Below, one piece after another: positions 23,203-32,651 of a DNA stretch of 64,000 nucleotides. The notes beneath the pieces were generated by a model, which was given only the letters and a program-made list of their open reading frames with translations, was not told where the DNA came from and did not search any database. A program made the position numbers and the translations under genes. The stretch spans positions 62,001 to 126,000 of the forward strand of contig NZ_JABMCF010000033.1 of NCBI RefSeq assembly GCF_013359815.1, written 5' to 3'. The stretch's first letter is position 1, and each line of letters opens with the position of its first letter. Source of the DNA: Curtobacterium flaccumfaciens. Its GTDB lineage: Bacteria; Actinomycetota; Actinomycetes; Actinomycetales; Microbacteriaceae.

Positions 23203-24846
23203 CTACCGATCGCTCGGCCCTCGCACGGCGGACGACGACGGCACCGCGCGGTGGTGCGTCGTGATCCGCTGGAAGGCGGCCGCTGCGGACAGCACGAGGC
23301 GGTCGTCCCACGGCCGCGCGACGAGCTGCACGCCGACGGGCAGACCGTCCGGCGCGGTGCCCGCCGGCATCATCAGCGCGGGGAACCCCACGTAGTCGAA
23401 CAGCCGGGTGTTCCGGGGGATGACGTCGTGCAGGTTGAAGCGCTCGCCGTCGACCGACATCGTCAGGTCGTCGAGCCGCGGGGCGGTGGCACCGATCCCG
23501 GGAGTGAGCACCACGTCGACGCCGGCCTCGTCCATCCGGGTGACCATCGCGGCTTGCACGAGCGGGCGACGGCGGAGTGCCCGGAGGTAGTCGGCAGCGG
23601 TCGGCAGGAACGACACGTCGAACCGGGCGCGGGTCCCGGCGTCGAACAGGTCGGCCGTGCCGGCGTTGGCCTCCTGGTTCGCGGCGAGCTCACCGTAGAA
23701 CACCGTCCAGCACTCCGAGTCGATCGACTCCAGGTCGTCGAACTCGATCGGTACGAGGGTCGCACCGAGCTCGCGGAACCGCTCGACCGCCGCGGCGTGT
23801 GCCTCGAGCACCGCACGGTCGACGCGTTCGGTGAACCAGCCGAGCGGGACCCCGATCCGGAGCCCCTCGACCCGTTCCGGCGCGGCCTCGATGAGCGGGA
23901 CGGTGGGGAACGTCGTCGGGTCCTGGCCGTCGGAGCCGGCGATGACCCGCAGGACGAGCGCGAGGTCCTCCGCGGAGCGTGCCATCGGTCCGACGTGGTC
24001 GAGGGTCCACGACAGGCTCGCGACCCCGGTGCGCGGCACGAGCCCGTACGTCGGCTTGATCCCGGTGGTCCCGCAGAGGGCGGACGGCACGCGGATCGAC
24101 CCGCCGGTGTCCGACCCGAGCGCGAGCGGGACGATCCGGGCGGCGAGTGCGGAACCCGACCCCGTCGAGGAGCCACCCGTCCAGCGCTCGGGGTCCCAGG
24201 GGTTCCGCACGGCGCCGTACCGGGCGTTGTGCGGCCCGCCGCAGGCGAACTCGGTGGTGGCCGCCGTGAACACCGGGATCGCGCCGGCGGAGCGGAGCCG
24301 GGCCACGACGGTGGCGTCGGCCGGGGCCACACGGTCACCGGTCTGGAGCGAGCCGCTCGTGACGATCGTCCCCGCGACGTCGATGATGTCCTTCACGGCG
24401 AACGGGATCCCCTCGAGCGGCCGGGCGTCGTCGTCCGCCCAGCGGCGGGTGGACTCGGCGGCGGCTTCCTCGGCCCCGTGCACCAGGCGCAGGACGGCGT
24501 CGGACCAGACGTCGTCGCTCGTCCAGTGCGGGGCGAGTGCGGCCAGGACCTCGGACGGGGTCGTGGTGCCGGACCGGTACGCGGCGAGGAGTTCGACGAC
24601 CGAGGCGGCGGCGGGGTCGGCGGCTGCCCGGGACGCCGCCAGGTCGTCGTCCGGACCGGCAGCGGTCGGCGCCGGGGCCCCGTCGACCGCTGCGTCGAGG
24701 AGCCGGCCGAACAGCTGCGCGCTGTGGGCCGGTTCCGCGGGCAGCGCCGACGGGGCGGCGGGCAACGGGTTCGCGCGGCTCGCGGCCAGCGCGCGGTCGA
24801 GCTGCGGTGCGATGGTGCCGCGGACCAGGGCGGCGACGTCCGTCAC
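23203..24846 (-). CDS. Amidase signature family hydrolase
   Basis: 547 aa with the Ser-cisSer-Lys triad: Lys152 (PFAVKDIIDVAG), Ser226 (GGSSTGSG) and Ser250 (SDTGGSIRVPS). An N-terminal extension of about 130 residues (Ala/Pro-rich, then a helical DUF4089-like part) precedes the core. The family includes allophanate hydrolase, biuret and malonamidase-type enzymes. In this operon it most likely removes an amide or carbamoyl nitrogen. GTG overlaps the nitrilase stop by 4 bp. Confidence 0.9.
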   Translation of the reverse strand: MTDVAALVRGTIAPQLDRALAASRANPLPAAPSALPAEPAHSAQLFGRLLDAAVDGAPAPTAAGPDDDLAASRAAADPAAASVVELLAAYRSGTTTPSEVLAALAPHWTSDDVWSDAVLRLVHGAEEAAAESTRRWADDDARPLEGIPFAVKDIIDVAGTIVTSGSLQTGDRVAPADATVVARLRSAGAIPVFTAATTEFACGGPHNARYGAVRNPWDPERWTGGSSTGSGSALAARIVPLALGSDTGGSIRVPSALCGTTGIKPTYGLVPRTGVASLSWTLDHVGPMARSAEDLALVLRVIAGSDGQDPTTFPTVPLIEAAPERVEGLRIGVPLGWFTERVDRAVLEAHAAAVERFRELGATLVPIEFDDLESIDSECWTVFYGELAANQEANAGTADLFDAGTRARFDVSFLPTAADYLRALRRRPLVQAAMVTRMDEAGVDVVLTPGIGATAPRLDDLTMSVDGERFNLHDVIPRNTRLFDYVGFPALMMPAGTAPDGLPVGVQLVARPWDDRLVLSAAAAFQRITTHHRAVPSSSAVRGPSDR

Positions 24847-25754
24847 GCGGGGACCGCCGCCGCTGCGTGGGCGTCGGCGAGGTACCGGAACACCCCGGGC
24901 TGCCGGTCACGTCCGAGCGGGAAGTCCCGTCGCGCTGCCGCGACCTCGCCGATGTCGATGGTGGCCCGGATGATCGGCCCCGCCTGGTGGGCGGGGGCCG
25001 AGACGACCAGGTCACCCCGTGGTGAGACGACCGAGGACCGACCGAAGTAGCTGACGGTCTTGCCGTCGACGGTCTCTTCGCCGCCGCGGTTCGGGGCGAG
25101 GACCCACGTCTGGGTCTCGAGCGCGCGGACCTGCAGCTCCTGGGTGAACAGGGTCTCGCGGAAGCCCATCGAGGACACGAGCACGAGCATCACCTCGGCG
25201 CCGGCGGCCCGTGACGCGAGCCAGTACTCCGGGAAGCTCCGGTCGTAGCAGATGAGCATGCCGAATCGGGTGCCGAGCGCGTCGAACACGACCGGTCCGG
25301 ACCCGGCGTCGAAGTAGTGCTTCTCGTCGACGTCGGAGATCGCGTTCGTCGGGATCGAGGTCTTGCGGTACGACGCCACACGGTCGCCGTGCACGTCGGT
25401 GCCCTGCACGAGCGTGCCGTCGGCGTCGATGAGCACCGCGCTGTTGTACTGCGCATCGCCCGCGTCCTCGTAGAGACCGAAGGCGACGGCGGTGCCCAGA
25501 CGCTTCGCCGCACTCGCGAAGCGGGCGGTCGCCGGACCGGGGACGGGCTGTGCCCAGGACTTCCGGCTGTCGTTGACCACACCGCAGAAGTAGGGCGTGG
25601 TGCAGAGCTCGGGGAAGACGACGAGGTCGGCGCCGACGGCGGCTTCCTCGAACAGGGCGATGAGCTCGTCGAGGGCGACGTCGTGGTCGGCGGGGACCTC
25701 GCCGGCCTGGACGACCGCGACCTCGATGACCGGACGGCTCGCTGCGGCGCTCAT
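24843..25754 (-). CDS. Nitrilase-superfamily carbon-nitrogen hydrolase
   Basis: 303 aa. Catalytic Glu49 (VFPELCT), Lys131 (YRKTSIP) and Cys169 ([11 protein letters not shown]). The pattern is of the N-carbamoyl amidohydrolase and beta-ureidopropionase group rather than true nitrilases. ATG overlaps the rutA-like stop as ATGA. A good candidate for hydrolysing the ureido acid made when the monooxygenase opens a ring, taking the role RutB has in E. coli. Confidence 0.9.
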   Translation of the reverse strand: MSAAASRPVIEVAVVQAGEVPADHDVALDELIALFEEAAVGADLVVFPELCTTPYFCGVVNDSRKSWAQPVPGPATARFASAAKRLGTAVAFGLYEDAGDAQYNSAVLIDADGTLVQGTDVHGDRVASYRKTSIPTNAISDVDEKHYFDAGSGPVVFDALGTRFGMLICYDRSFPEYWLASRAAGAEVMLVLVSSMGFRETLFTQELQVRALETQTWVLAPNRGGEETVDGKTVSYFGRSSVVSPRGDLVVSAPAHQAGPIIRATIDIGEVAAARRDFPLGRDRQPGVFRYLADAHAAAAVPA

Positions 25755-26851
25755 GCGGTGACCGCGCTCGGAGCAGCGGAAGCGACGCCCTCGCGGGTGC
25801 GCATCAGCGGCTGGATGCGGGTGCCGAAGTCGTCCATCCCCTGCAGGAAGTCGTCGAACACCAGCATGATGCCCTTCGTGCCCTCGACCGCCGCGGCTTC
25901 GTCGAGCATCGCCGCGACGTGCTCGTAGGAGCCGACGAGCGTGCCCATGTTCATGTTCACGGCGCCCTCGGGCAGCGAGATCCGCTTGGCCGTGTTGCCC
26001 TCCTCGCCCTCGGCGTCGGTGAGCGCCTGGCCGGTCATCCAGGCGATCGCCTCGACGTCGACCCCGTCGCTGTACCGCTCCCACTTCGCCTGGGCGGCCT
26101 CGTCGGTCTCGTCGGCGATGACCATGAAGAGCACGTAGGAGCCGACGTCGCGGCCGGTCTTCTCGCGGGCCTCGAGCAGGGCCTGGTTCTGCTCGGCGTA
26201 GGCGGTCGGGGTGTTCACGCCGACGCCCATCGAGAAGTTGTAGTCCGAGTACTCCGCGGCGAACGCCATGCCCTGCGACGACTGGCCGGCCGAGACGATC
26301 GGGATGTGCGACGTCGGCCGCGGGAGCATCCGGCAGTCGTCCATCTGGAAGTACTCGCCGTGGAAGTCGCTCCGGCCGGTCTCCCACAGCTCCTTCATCA
26401 CCTGCATGTACTCGGTCTGGTAGGCGTAGCGGCGCTTGAAGTGCACCTCGTCGCCCGGCCAGAGGCCCATCTGGTCGTACTCCGCCTTCTGCCACCCGGC
26501 GACCAGGTTCAGCCCGAAGCGGCCGTGCGAGATCGAGTCGACGGTCGCCGCCATGCGTGCCGCGATCGCCGGCGGGATGGTCAGGACGGCGGTCGTCGCG
26601 AACAGGCGGATCCGCTCGGTGCGGGCAGCGAGACCGGCCATCAGGGTGAAGGACTCGAGGTTCTCGTCCCAGAAGCCGCTCGGGCCGCCGAAGCCGCGCA
26701 GCTTGATCATCGAGAGGGCGAAGTCGAAGCCGTACGCCTCGGCCTTCTGCACGATCTCGAGGTTCAGGTCGAACGACGGCTTGTACTGGGGCGACGTGGT
26801 GGAGATGAGCCAGCCGTTGCTGCCGATCGGGATGAAGACTCCGATGTCCAT
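25751..26851 (-). CDS. rutA: RutA-like flavin-dependent pyrimidine monooxygenase
   Basis: 366 aa luciferase-like (LLM) TIM-barrel flavoenzyme. Long stretches match what I remember of E. coli Rut[80 protein letters not shown] and [11 protein letters not shown]. Known reaction: FMNH2/O2-dependent opening of uracil or thymine to a ureidoacrylate-type peracid. Reduced flavin must come from a partner; two flavin reductases lie divergently at 31505-32520. Uracil as the substrate is plausible but not shown; related LLM enzymes attack other N-heterocycles. Confidence 0.88.
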   Translation of the reverse strand: MDIGVFIPIGSNGWLISTTSPQYKPSFDLNLEIVQKAEAYGFDFALSMIKLRGFGGPSGFWDENLESFTLMAGLAARTERIRLFATTAVLTIPPAIAARMAATVDSISHGRFGLNLVAGWQKAEYDQMGLWPGDEVHFKRRYAYQTEYMQVMKELWETGRSDFHGEYFQMDDCRMLPRPTSHIPIVSAGQSSQGMAFAAEYSDYNFSMGVGVNTPTAYAEQNQALLEAREKTGRDVGSYVLFMVIADETDEAAQAKWERYSDGVDVEAIAWMTGQALTDAEGEEGNTAKRISLPEGAVNMNMGTLVGSYEHVAAMLDEAAAVEGTKGIMLVFDDFLQGMDDFGTRIQPLMRTREGVASAAPSAVTA

Positions 26852-26906
26852 GGGGGACTCGCTTTCTGTGGTGGGTGTCGAGGGAGGGACGAACGGGGGA
26901 GCGGGG

Positions 26907-27944
26907 TCAGGAACGCTTCGCGGCGGCCTTGGCGGCGGTCGCGACGGAGTGCCGCCGGATGGTCTGCGACACGGCGACGGCGACGATGAGGGCGCCGCCG
27001 TAGAACAGCTGCTGCACGAAGTTGTCGGCGCCGAGCATCTGCAGGCCGACGACTCCGGAGAACAGGAAGTACACGGCGATGAAGGTGCCGATCGCGTTGA
27101 AGCGCCCCGGGACGATCGCGGTCGCGCCGAGGTAGCAGGCGGCGAACGCGGGGAGCAGGAACGACTGTCCGCTCGACGGGTCGGCGCCGCCGAGGGTGCC
27201 GGCGTAGACGACCCCGGCGACCGCGGCGGTGAGCCCGGCGCCGACGAACGCGCCGACCCGCAGCCGTCGCACGTTCAGCCCGGAGAGTTCGGCGACGGTC
27301 CGGCCGGTCCCGACGAACAGGAGCCGCCGGCCGACCGGGGTGGCGCTCAGCACGACCAGGACGACGACGGTGGCGATCAGGCCGTAGACGAACGCGAGCG
27401 GCAGCCCGGCCAGGCCGCGCCACCCGACGGTGGCCTGCACGAGCGCCGGGTCGATGCCCGTCACCGACGACGACGCGCTCATCCACTGGATGATCCCGAT
27501 CATGAACGTCGACGTGCCGAGGGTGACGATGAACGAGTCGATGCGGAACCCGACGGTGAGCAGGCCGTTGACCAGACCCACGACGACGCCGATGACCAGG
27601 CCGGCGGCGATCGCGGGCACGAGCGGGATGTCCATCTTCGCGTTGAGCACGGCGATGGTCATGGCGGAGAGCGACATCGTCGAGGCGCCGGAGAGGTCGA
27701 ACTCGCCCGCGGTGAGCGGGAACAGGAACCCGAGCGCCAGGATGAGCAGCACCGACTGTGATCCGAGGATGTTCTGCAGGTTGCCGAGGGTCGGGTACGT
27801 GTCGGGCAGCGCGATGCTGAACGCGATGACGATGACGAGCCAGGCACCGAGCAGCGCGTACCGCTCGGTGTGCCCCCACGAGAAGCGCGGGCGGGTCGGA
27901 CGGACGATCGAGGTCTCGAGGACCGGGTCGGCGGTGGTGGACAT
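26907..27944 (-). CDS. Ribose-type ABC transporter permease
   Basis: 345 aa of the BPD_transp_2 (RbsC) family, about ten helices. EAA-like region [23 protein letters not shown] and the N-terminal [13 protein letters not shown] [19 protein letters not shown] are typical. ATG shares one base with the ATPase stop (TGATG), with AAGGAG upstream. Inner-membrane channel of the import system encoded with 27944 and 29647. Confidence 0.92.
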   Translation of the reverse strand: MSTTADPVLETSIVRPTRPRFSWGHTERYALLGAWLVIVIAFSIALPDTYPTLGNLQNILGSQSVLLILALGFLFPLTAGEFDLSGASTMSLSAMTIAVLNAKMDIPLVPAIAAGLVIGVVVGLVNGLLTVGFRIDSFIVTLGTSTFMIGIIQWMSASSSVTGIDPALVQATVGWRGLAGLPLAFVYGLIATVVVLVVLSATPVGRRLLFVGTGRTVAELSGLNVRRLRVGAFVGAGLTAAVAGVVYAGTLGGADPSSGQSFLLPAFAACYLGATAIVPGRFNAIGTFIAVYFLFSGVVGLQMLGADNFVQQLFYGGALIVAVAVSQTIRRHSVATAAKAAAKRS

Positions 27945-29650
27945 CAGGCGTTCTCCTTGACTGCGGAGGAGGCATCGGGGGAGGAGGGCACGGCGGGGGA
28001 CGCCGGGGCGTCGTCGTCGACGAGGCTCGCCACGACGGCAGCCGCGATGACGTCGCGGTCGATGCGGTCGTCGGTCAGCACGTCGTGCACGCGGCCGTGG
28101 GCGAGGACGACGACGCGGTCGCACACCTGCGCGAGCTGGTCGTAGTCGGTGGAGGCGCAGACGATCGTGACGCCCTGCTCCGCACTCCGGCGGAGCATCG
28201 AGAAGATCGCGGCGCGGGCCCCGACGTCGATGCCCTGGGTCGGTTCCTGCAGCAGCACGAGCCTCGGGTCGTCCTGCATCCACTTGGCCAGGACGGCCTT
28301 CTGCTGGTTGCCGCCGGACAGTGTCCCGAACAGGGCGGCCGGGTCGGCGGGCCGGACGTCGTAGTCACGGACGAGTCCCGCGACGTGGGCGCGTTCCCGC
28401 GCGGGCGACAGGCCGAGCAGCCCGCGGAGCTTCCCGAGGACGGGGAGCGTGACGTTCTGCTCGACCGACAGGGTGAGCGCCCCGCCCTCGCGCTTGCGGT
28501 CCGCGGGGACGTACACGACGCCGCGGGCGATCGAGGAGCCGGGCGTCACCCGTGCCAGGTCGACCGGCGCGGGCGTCGCCCCGTCGCGCCGCACGGCGAG
28601 CGAGCCGGTCGCGGGCCGTGCGCCGTACAGGCCGGGCAGCACGTCCTCGACACCGGAACCGGCGAGCCCGGTGATGCCGACGACCTCGCCGTCCGCGACG
28701 TCGAAGGACAGACCGTCGACGACACCGACCCGGAGGTCCCGCACCGTCACGACGGCGTCGCCGGTGGTCGCCGGGCGCGGAGTCCTGGCGGCGGGACCGT
28801 CCAGTCCGCGTCCGACGATGAGGGAGACGAGCTCGTCCGCCGTCGTCGTGGCGGTGTCCCGGTGCGCCTGGACCCGGCCGGCCCGCAGGACGGTGACCCG
28901 GTCGGCGTGCTGGAGGACCTCGGACATGTCGTGCGACACCAGCAGTGCCGAGGTGCGGCCGTCCGCGACGAGGTCCTTCACGACGCGGAACAGCAGGTCG
29001 GCGTCCTCCTTCGGCAGGAAGACCGTCGGCTCGTCGAGCACGATGAGCGCCCGGTCGTCGCCCAGCTCGGCGACGGCCCGCAGGATCGCGACGAGGGCCT
29101 TCTGGGTGTCGGTGAGTTCGTCGATCCGTGCTCGTGGGTCGATGTCCACCCCGTACCGCGCGAACAGCTCGGCCGCGGCACGGTGCTCGGCGCCCCAGCG
29201 GACGAAGGGTCCGCGCCCGGCCACCACGGTCGCGAGCCGCAGGTTCTCGGTCACGCCGAGCGACGGCACGAGTGCGAGGTCCTGGTGGACGAAGCTGATC
29301 CCGACGCGACGGAAGTACCCGGGAGGCACCGGCAGGGGCAGCCGGGCGCCCCGGACCTCGATCGTCGCGCCCGGTTCCGGCGCGTACGTGCCGGACAGGA
29401 TCTTGATGAGGGTCGACTTGCCGGAGCCGTTCTCGCCGAGCAGTGCGTGCACCTGACCCGGCAGGACCTCGAGGTCGACGTCGTCGAGCGCGGTCAGCCC
29501 GCCGAAGCGCTTCGTGAGCCCGCTGATCCGCAGGACCGGCGCGGTGTCCGCGACGGACGCGGTGTCCGCACCGGATGCGGTGTCCGCACCGGACCCGACG
29601 ACCGCAGCCGACGTCGCGGAGCCGAGCCGCGCCTCCCGGGTGGCGGTCAC
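27944..29650 (-). CDS. Ribose-type ABC transporter, tandem ATP-binding protein
   Basis: 568 aa with two ABC cassettes as in RbsA/MglA. Cassette 1: Walker A GENGSGKS (about residue 73), Walker B IVLDEPT. Cassette 2 (from about residue 300) has the signature LSGGNQQKAVLAKWM and RLVLLQEPTQGIDVG; its Walker A is degenerate (GLAGSGVE), normal for this family. The N-terminus is extended by an Ala/Asp/Thr repeat (GADTAS-type) encoded by three 18-bp tandem repeats. GTG overlaps the binding-protein stop. Confidence 0.92.
   Translation of the reverse strand: MTATREARLGSATSAAVVGSGADTASGADTASVADTAPVLRISGLTKRFGGLTALDDVDLEVLPGQVHALLGENGSGKSTLIKILSGTYAPEPGATIEVRGARLPLPVPPGYFRRVGISFVHQDLALVPSLGVTENLRLATVVAGRGPFVRWGAEHRAAAELFARYGVDIDPRARIDELTDTQKALVAILRAVAELGDDRALIVLDEPTVFLPKEDADLLFRVVKDLVADGRTSALLVSHDMSEVLQHADRVTVLRAGRVQAHRDTATTTADELVSLIVGRGLDGPAARTPRPATTGDAVVTVRDLRVGVVDGLSFDVADGEVVGITGLAGSGVEDVLPGLYGARPATGSLAVRRDGATPAPVDLARVTPGSSIARGVVYVPADRKREGGALTLSVEQNVTLPVLGKLRGLLGLSPARERAHVAGLVRDYDVRPADPAALFGTLSGGNQQKAVLAKWMQDDPRLVLLQEPTQGIDVGARAAIFSMLRRSAEQGVTIVCASTDYDQLAQVCDRVVVLAHGRVHDVLTDDRIDRDVIAAAVVASLVDDDAPASPAVPSSPDASSAVKENA
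29541..29594. repeat. Three 18-bp tandem repeats in the ABC ATPase 5' end
   Basis: Units at 29541-29558, 29559-29576 and 29577-29594, each starting GCGGTGTCCGC. Length 18 keeps the reading frame, so copy number can vary without breaking the protein. Confidence 0.8.
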
Positions 29651-30828
29651 TCGGCCGCGCCCCAGATCGCTTCGTACCCGGTCTTGTACGCGTCGCCGTA
29701 GCCCTTGCTCGGCGCCGGCGGCGTGCCGGTCTCGTCGACGTTGTCCTTCGTGAAGACCTTCAGCGGGGTCTTCTCGTCACCGTCCTCGATGATCGGCGTG
29801 CCGGTCAGGACACGGCCGGCCTGGTCGAGCGTCGCGTAGGCGAGCCACTCCATGTTCTCGCCGATGTCCATCGTGAGGACGCTGCCCTCCTGCAGGATCT
29901 TCAGCACCGCGGGGGTGCCGTTGTACGAGGAGGTGAAGACCTGGCCGGTCTTGCCGGCGGCGGTCACGCCGGCCTCGACGTACAGCGTCATCGAGTCGTA
30001 GACCGGCAGGACGTAGTCGAGGTTCGGGTCGGACTGCACGGCGGACTGCACGGTCGACGAGATCTTCGTCGCCCAGTCGGCGACGGGGACGTTCGTCACC
30101 TTCACCTTGCAGCCGTCGCACTGCGCCTCGAACTCGTCCTGCATCGCCTTGACGATGCCGTCGGACGGCGGCACCTCGGACGACGTGATGATGAGGACGT
30201 CGCCCTGGCCCTTGGTCTCCTTGGTGGCCCAGTCGGCGTTGAGCTTCGCGGCTTCGTGGAACGGGGCGGTCACCTGCGCGGCGACGAGGTCCTGCAGCTG
30301 GTCCGGCAGCGCCTGCCCGGTCTGGTAGGTGTGACTGATCAGCACGGGGATCCCCGCTGCCTTCGCACGCTTCAGTGCCGGGACGATCAGTTCGCCGTTG
30401 ACGCCCTGCGCCAACACGATGATGTCGGCTCCGCGGCTGATCGCCTGGTCGATGCCGGCGGAGTGCTCGGTGGGCGTGCCCTGGTTCGTGTACTCGATCC
30501 ACTTCGCGCCGTACTGCTCGGCGACCTTCTCGCCGGCCTCGTCGACCGCGGTGATGAAGGGGACGGCGGACGAGTTCGGGATGTTGAAGATCGTCTTGCC
30601 GGCGATGCCCGACATGTCGAAGCGAGCGCCCTCGAAGGTGAACTCGGGGTCGACGCTGGCGGCCTTGATCTGGCTCGTGGCGTGCTCGACACCGGCGGTG
30701 TCGTCACCGGAACTCGTCGACGCGGTCGAGGTGGCGGAGCAGGCGGACAGCAACAGCACGCCGGCGAGTGCGGCGGCGAGGAGCGCGGGACGCGACGGAC
30801 GCGTTCGGGACGGTGCGGGGGACGACAT
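29647..30828 (-). CDS. Ribose-type ABC transporter substrate-binding lipoprotein
   Basis: 393 aa. Signal peptide with lipobox LLSAC (Cys about residue 30), then a Peripla_BP_4 fold: KTIFNIPNSSAVPFITAVDEAGEKVAEQYG, DQAISRGADIIVLAQGV, PALKRAKAAGIPVLISHTY and DYVLPVYDSM. Two adjacent Cys (QCDGC) may form a disulfide. ATG 30828 with AGGAGG ribosome site. First gene of the ten-gene operon. The fold binds sugars, autoinducer-2, nucleosides and similar; a pyrimidine or ureide ligand is inferred from the downstream enzymes. Confidence 0.92.
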   Translation of the reverse strand: MSSPAPSRTRPSRPALLAAALAGVLLLSACSATSTASTSSGDDTAGVEHATSQIKAASVDPEFTFEGARFDMSGIAGKTIFNIPNSSAVPFITAVDEAGEKVAEQYGAKWIEYTNQGTPTEHSAGIDQAISRGADIIVLAQGVNGELIVPALKRAKAAGIPVLISHTYQTGQALPDQLQDLVAAQVTAPFHEAAKLNADWATKETKGQGDVLIITSSEVPPSDGIVKAMQDEFEAQCDGCKVKVTNVPVADWATKISSTVQSAVQSDPNLDYVLPVYDSMTLYVEAGVTAAGKTGQVFTSSYNGTPAVLKILQEGSVLTMDIGENMEWLAYATLDQAGRVLTGTPIIEDGDEKTPLKVFTKDNVDETGTPPAPSKGYGDAYKTGYEAIWGAAE

Positions 30829-31017
30829 CGGTCGGGGACCTCCTGGACGGGTGGAGCAGGGAAGGTGCGGGGACGGGGAGCCGGAGCGGGGACGGGGGAG
30901 CTGCGGCGGGTACGACGAAGGCCCCGCGGAGCGGGGCAGGACGTGCAGGGAGCCGGACCAGGCGGCGGCGGGGGTCGGATCGCCGGTGACGCCGGCCGCT
31001 GCAGTGGGGCTGATGCG

Positions 31018-31023
31018 AATGTA
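31018..31023 (-). promoter_or_regulatory. -10 element of the RutA operon
   Basis: Minus-strand TACATT (31023-31018). Seventeen bases upstream the hexamer is CCTGCC, a very poor -35, as expected for an activator-dependent promoter. The start point would be near 31011, putting the GlnR-like box about 63 bp upstream. Confidence 0.45.
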
Positions 31024-31055
31024 ACGGCCGCGGGGCACCGGCAGGCGGTCGCCCG

Positions 31056-31093
31056 GTAACGGTCCTGTTAGGCGTTTGTTTCGCTGGTGTTAG
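31056..31093. promoter_or_regulatory. GlnR-like box
   Basis: On the minus strand CTAAC-N6-GAAAC-N6-CTAAC-N6-GTTAC: four 5-mers starting exactly 11 bp apart (plus-strand positions 31056, 31067, 31078, 31089). The published actinobacterial GlnR consensus is gTnAC-n6-GaAAC repeated. Each block keeps the AC ending or its equivalent. Suggests activation of the catabolic operon under nitrogen limitation. Confidence 0.7.
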
Positions 31094-31504
31094 GCCACCT
31101 GCGGCGCCCGACGCCGAGGGGCGTCCGCCCCGTCGATCCGGGGTGGACGACTGCGCCACCGAACCGCGAGGAGGGGCGGATCCGGGCGGTGACGGGCCGG
31201 CGACGGCGGGGCGAAACACGCCGGACCCATCCGAGGCGACTTCCGGAAACGGCGCTCTCACAATTCGGTGCGGTCAGCGAGGACCGTGCCTGGCGGAATG
31301 GCCGGGAGACCCGGACGCGCAGCCCCGCTGACCGGGACATTCGGGTGCCACGGGGCAGGGCCAGCTGGCGTAACCCACCCGATACGGACGCGGCACGGCG
31401 GCGAAACGAACGAGCGGTGGACTGCACCAACGACCCGCTGCACGAACCACACGCTCCACGAACACCCCCGCACCCACCACCCGCCCACCGACAGGAGCAC
31501 CCCG

Positions 31505-32020
31505 ATGATCACCACCGTCGTCGCCGGCAACCCCAAGCCGGCCTCACGGACGCTCGACGCCGCGACGGTCGTGCTCGAACGGCTCACCGGCCGCGCCCCC
31601 GACCACGTCGTCGACGTCATCGACCTCGGTGCCGGCCTGCTCGGCTGGGGTGACGCCGCCGTGTCGGACGCCGTCCGGACCGTCGCCGGTTCGGACCTCG
31701 TCGTCGTCGCGTCGCCGACGTTCAAGGCGACCTACACCGGCGTGCTCAAGCTGTTCCTCGACCAGTTCGGCACCGGCGACGGACTCGCCGGCGTCGTCGC
31801 GGTGCCGCTCATGCTCGGCGCCGGCCCGGCCCATGCCCTCGCCCCCGAGGTCTTCCTCAAACCGGTGCTGGTCGAACTCGGCGCGACCGTCGTCGCACCC
31901 GCCCTGTACCTCAACGACAAGCAGTACTCGGACCCCGCATCGACCGACGTGTGGCTCGCCCGCTGGCAGGACGTCGTCCTCGGCGCGGCCGCCGTCCACC
32001 AGGAAGGAACCGCGTCATGA
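31505..32020 (+). CDS. NAD(P)H-dependent FMN reductase (flavodoxin-like)
   Basis: 171 aa: [16 protein letters not shown] is the FMN-phosphate loop and [23 protein letters not shown] the SPTY-type active-site helix of the SsuE/ArsH-like NADPH-dependent FMN reductases. ATG 31505 with AGGAG eight bases upstream. Its stop overlaps the second flavin reductase as ATGA. Most likely makes FMNH2 for the RutA-like monooxygenase transcribed in the opposite direction. Confidence 0.88.
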   Translation: MITTVVAGNPKPASRTLDAATVVLERLTGRAPDHVVDVIDLGAGLLGWGDAAVSDAVRTVAGSDLVVVASPTFKATYTGVLKLFLDQFGTGDGLAGVVAVPLMLGAGPAHALAPEVFLKPVLVELGATVVAPALYLNDKQYSDPASTDVWLARWQDVVLGAAAVHQEGTAS

Positions 32021-32520
32021 TCAGCCCCTACTCCACCGAGGCCCCGGACCTGTCCGCGCTCAAGCAGGCGTTCTCCGGGTTCCCGTGCGGCGTCGCCGCG
32101 CTCTCCGCCGTCGTGGACGGCGAACCGACCGTGCTCGTGGCGTCCTCGTTCACGGTCGGCGTCTCGCAGGACCCGCCGCTCGTGATGTTCGCGGTGCAGC
32201 ACACGTCGACCACGTGGCCGGTGCTCCGGGACGCCGGCACGATCGGTGTCTCGATCCTCGGTGAGGGGCACGCGCAGGTCACCCGGCAGCTCGCCTCGCG
32301 TGACAAGTCGATCCGCTTCGTCGGTGTCGACACGACGGTCGCCGAGACGGGTGCGGTGTTCCTGCAGGGGGCCCCGATCTGGCTGGAGTGCTCGGTCGAG
32401 CACACCTACCCGGCCGGCGACCACGACATCGTGGTGCTCCGGGTGCTCGGACTCATGTCCGACTTCGCGCACAACCCGCTGGTCTGGCACCGGTCCGCCT
32501 TCGCGACCCTGACCGCCTGA
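32017..32520 (+). CDS. Flavin reductase (RutF/HpaC-like)
   Basis: 167 aa of the flavin_Reduct family: [39 protein letters not shown] and the C-terminal [13 protein letters not shown] match HpaC, RutF and DIM6/NTAB proteins. These reduce free FMN with NADH for two-component monooxygenases; RutF regenerates FMNH2 for RutA in E. coli. Ribosome site AGGAAGGA. Having two unrelated flavin reductases in one operon is redundant and noteworthy. Ends 14 bp before a near-perfect 60-bp palindrome. Confidence 0.88.
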   Translation: MISPYSTEAPDLSALKQAFSGFPCGVAALSAVVDGEPTVLVASSFTVGVSQDPPLVMFAVQHTSTTWPVLRDAGTIGVSILGEGHAQVTRQLASRDKSIRFVGVDTTVAETGAVFLQGAPIWLECSVEHTYPAGDHDIVVLRVLGLMSDFAHNPLVWHRSAFATLTA

Positions 32521-32534
32521 CCGGCGCCGGGCAA

Positions 32535-32594
32535 CGGACTGGAGGCCCGCCCCACGTGAGCAGATCTGCTCACCTGGGGCGGGCCTCCAGTCCG
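32535..32594. terminator. Near-perfect 60-bp palindrome, GGAGGC family
   Basis: Arms of 30 bases (32535-32564 and 32565-32594) pair with one mismatch and no loop; the arm begins CGGACTGGAGGCCCGCCCC. Separates the flavin-reductase operon from the convergent ABC-2 genes. Confidence 0.85.
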
Positions 32595-32651
32595 AACCCG
32601 CCGGGCCCGCCGGGCCTGCCGGGCTTGCCGGGTCTGCCAGGGCTGGCGGCG

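Larger units (their letters stand above)
30829..31504. promoter_or_regulatory. Divergent control region of the RutA and flavin-reductase operons
   Basis: No credible gene in 676 bp: all frames give Arg/Pro-rich shadow peptides. It holds a GlnR-like box (31056-31093), a TACATT -10 for the minus operon (31018-31023) with no good -35, and the AGGAG ribosome site of the plus operon just before 31505. The long untranslated leader (about 185 bases on the minus side) could carry further control; I did not find a known riboswitch core. Confidence 0.55.

Noticed and set aside
31094..31504. Possible gene upstream of the FMN reductase
   Set aside because: Open frames are Arg/Thr/Pro-rich with no start signal; the region is better explained as regulatory DNA.
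32535..32594. Site-specific recombination or phage attachment site
   Set aside because: No integrase nearby, and related palindromes occur at several other gene ends, so a hairpin family or terminator role is more likely.
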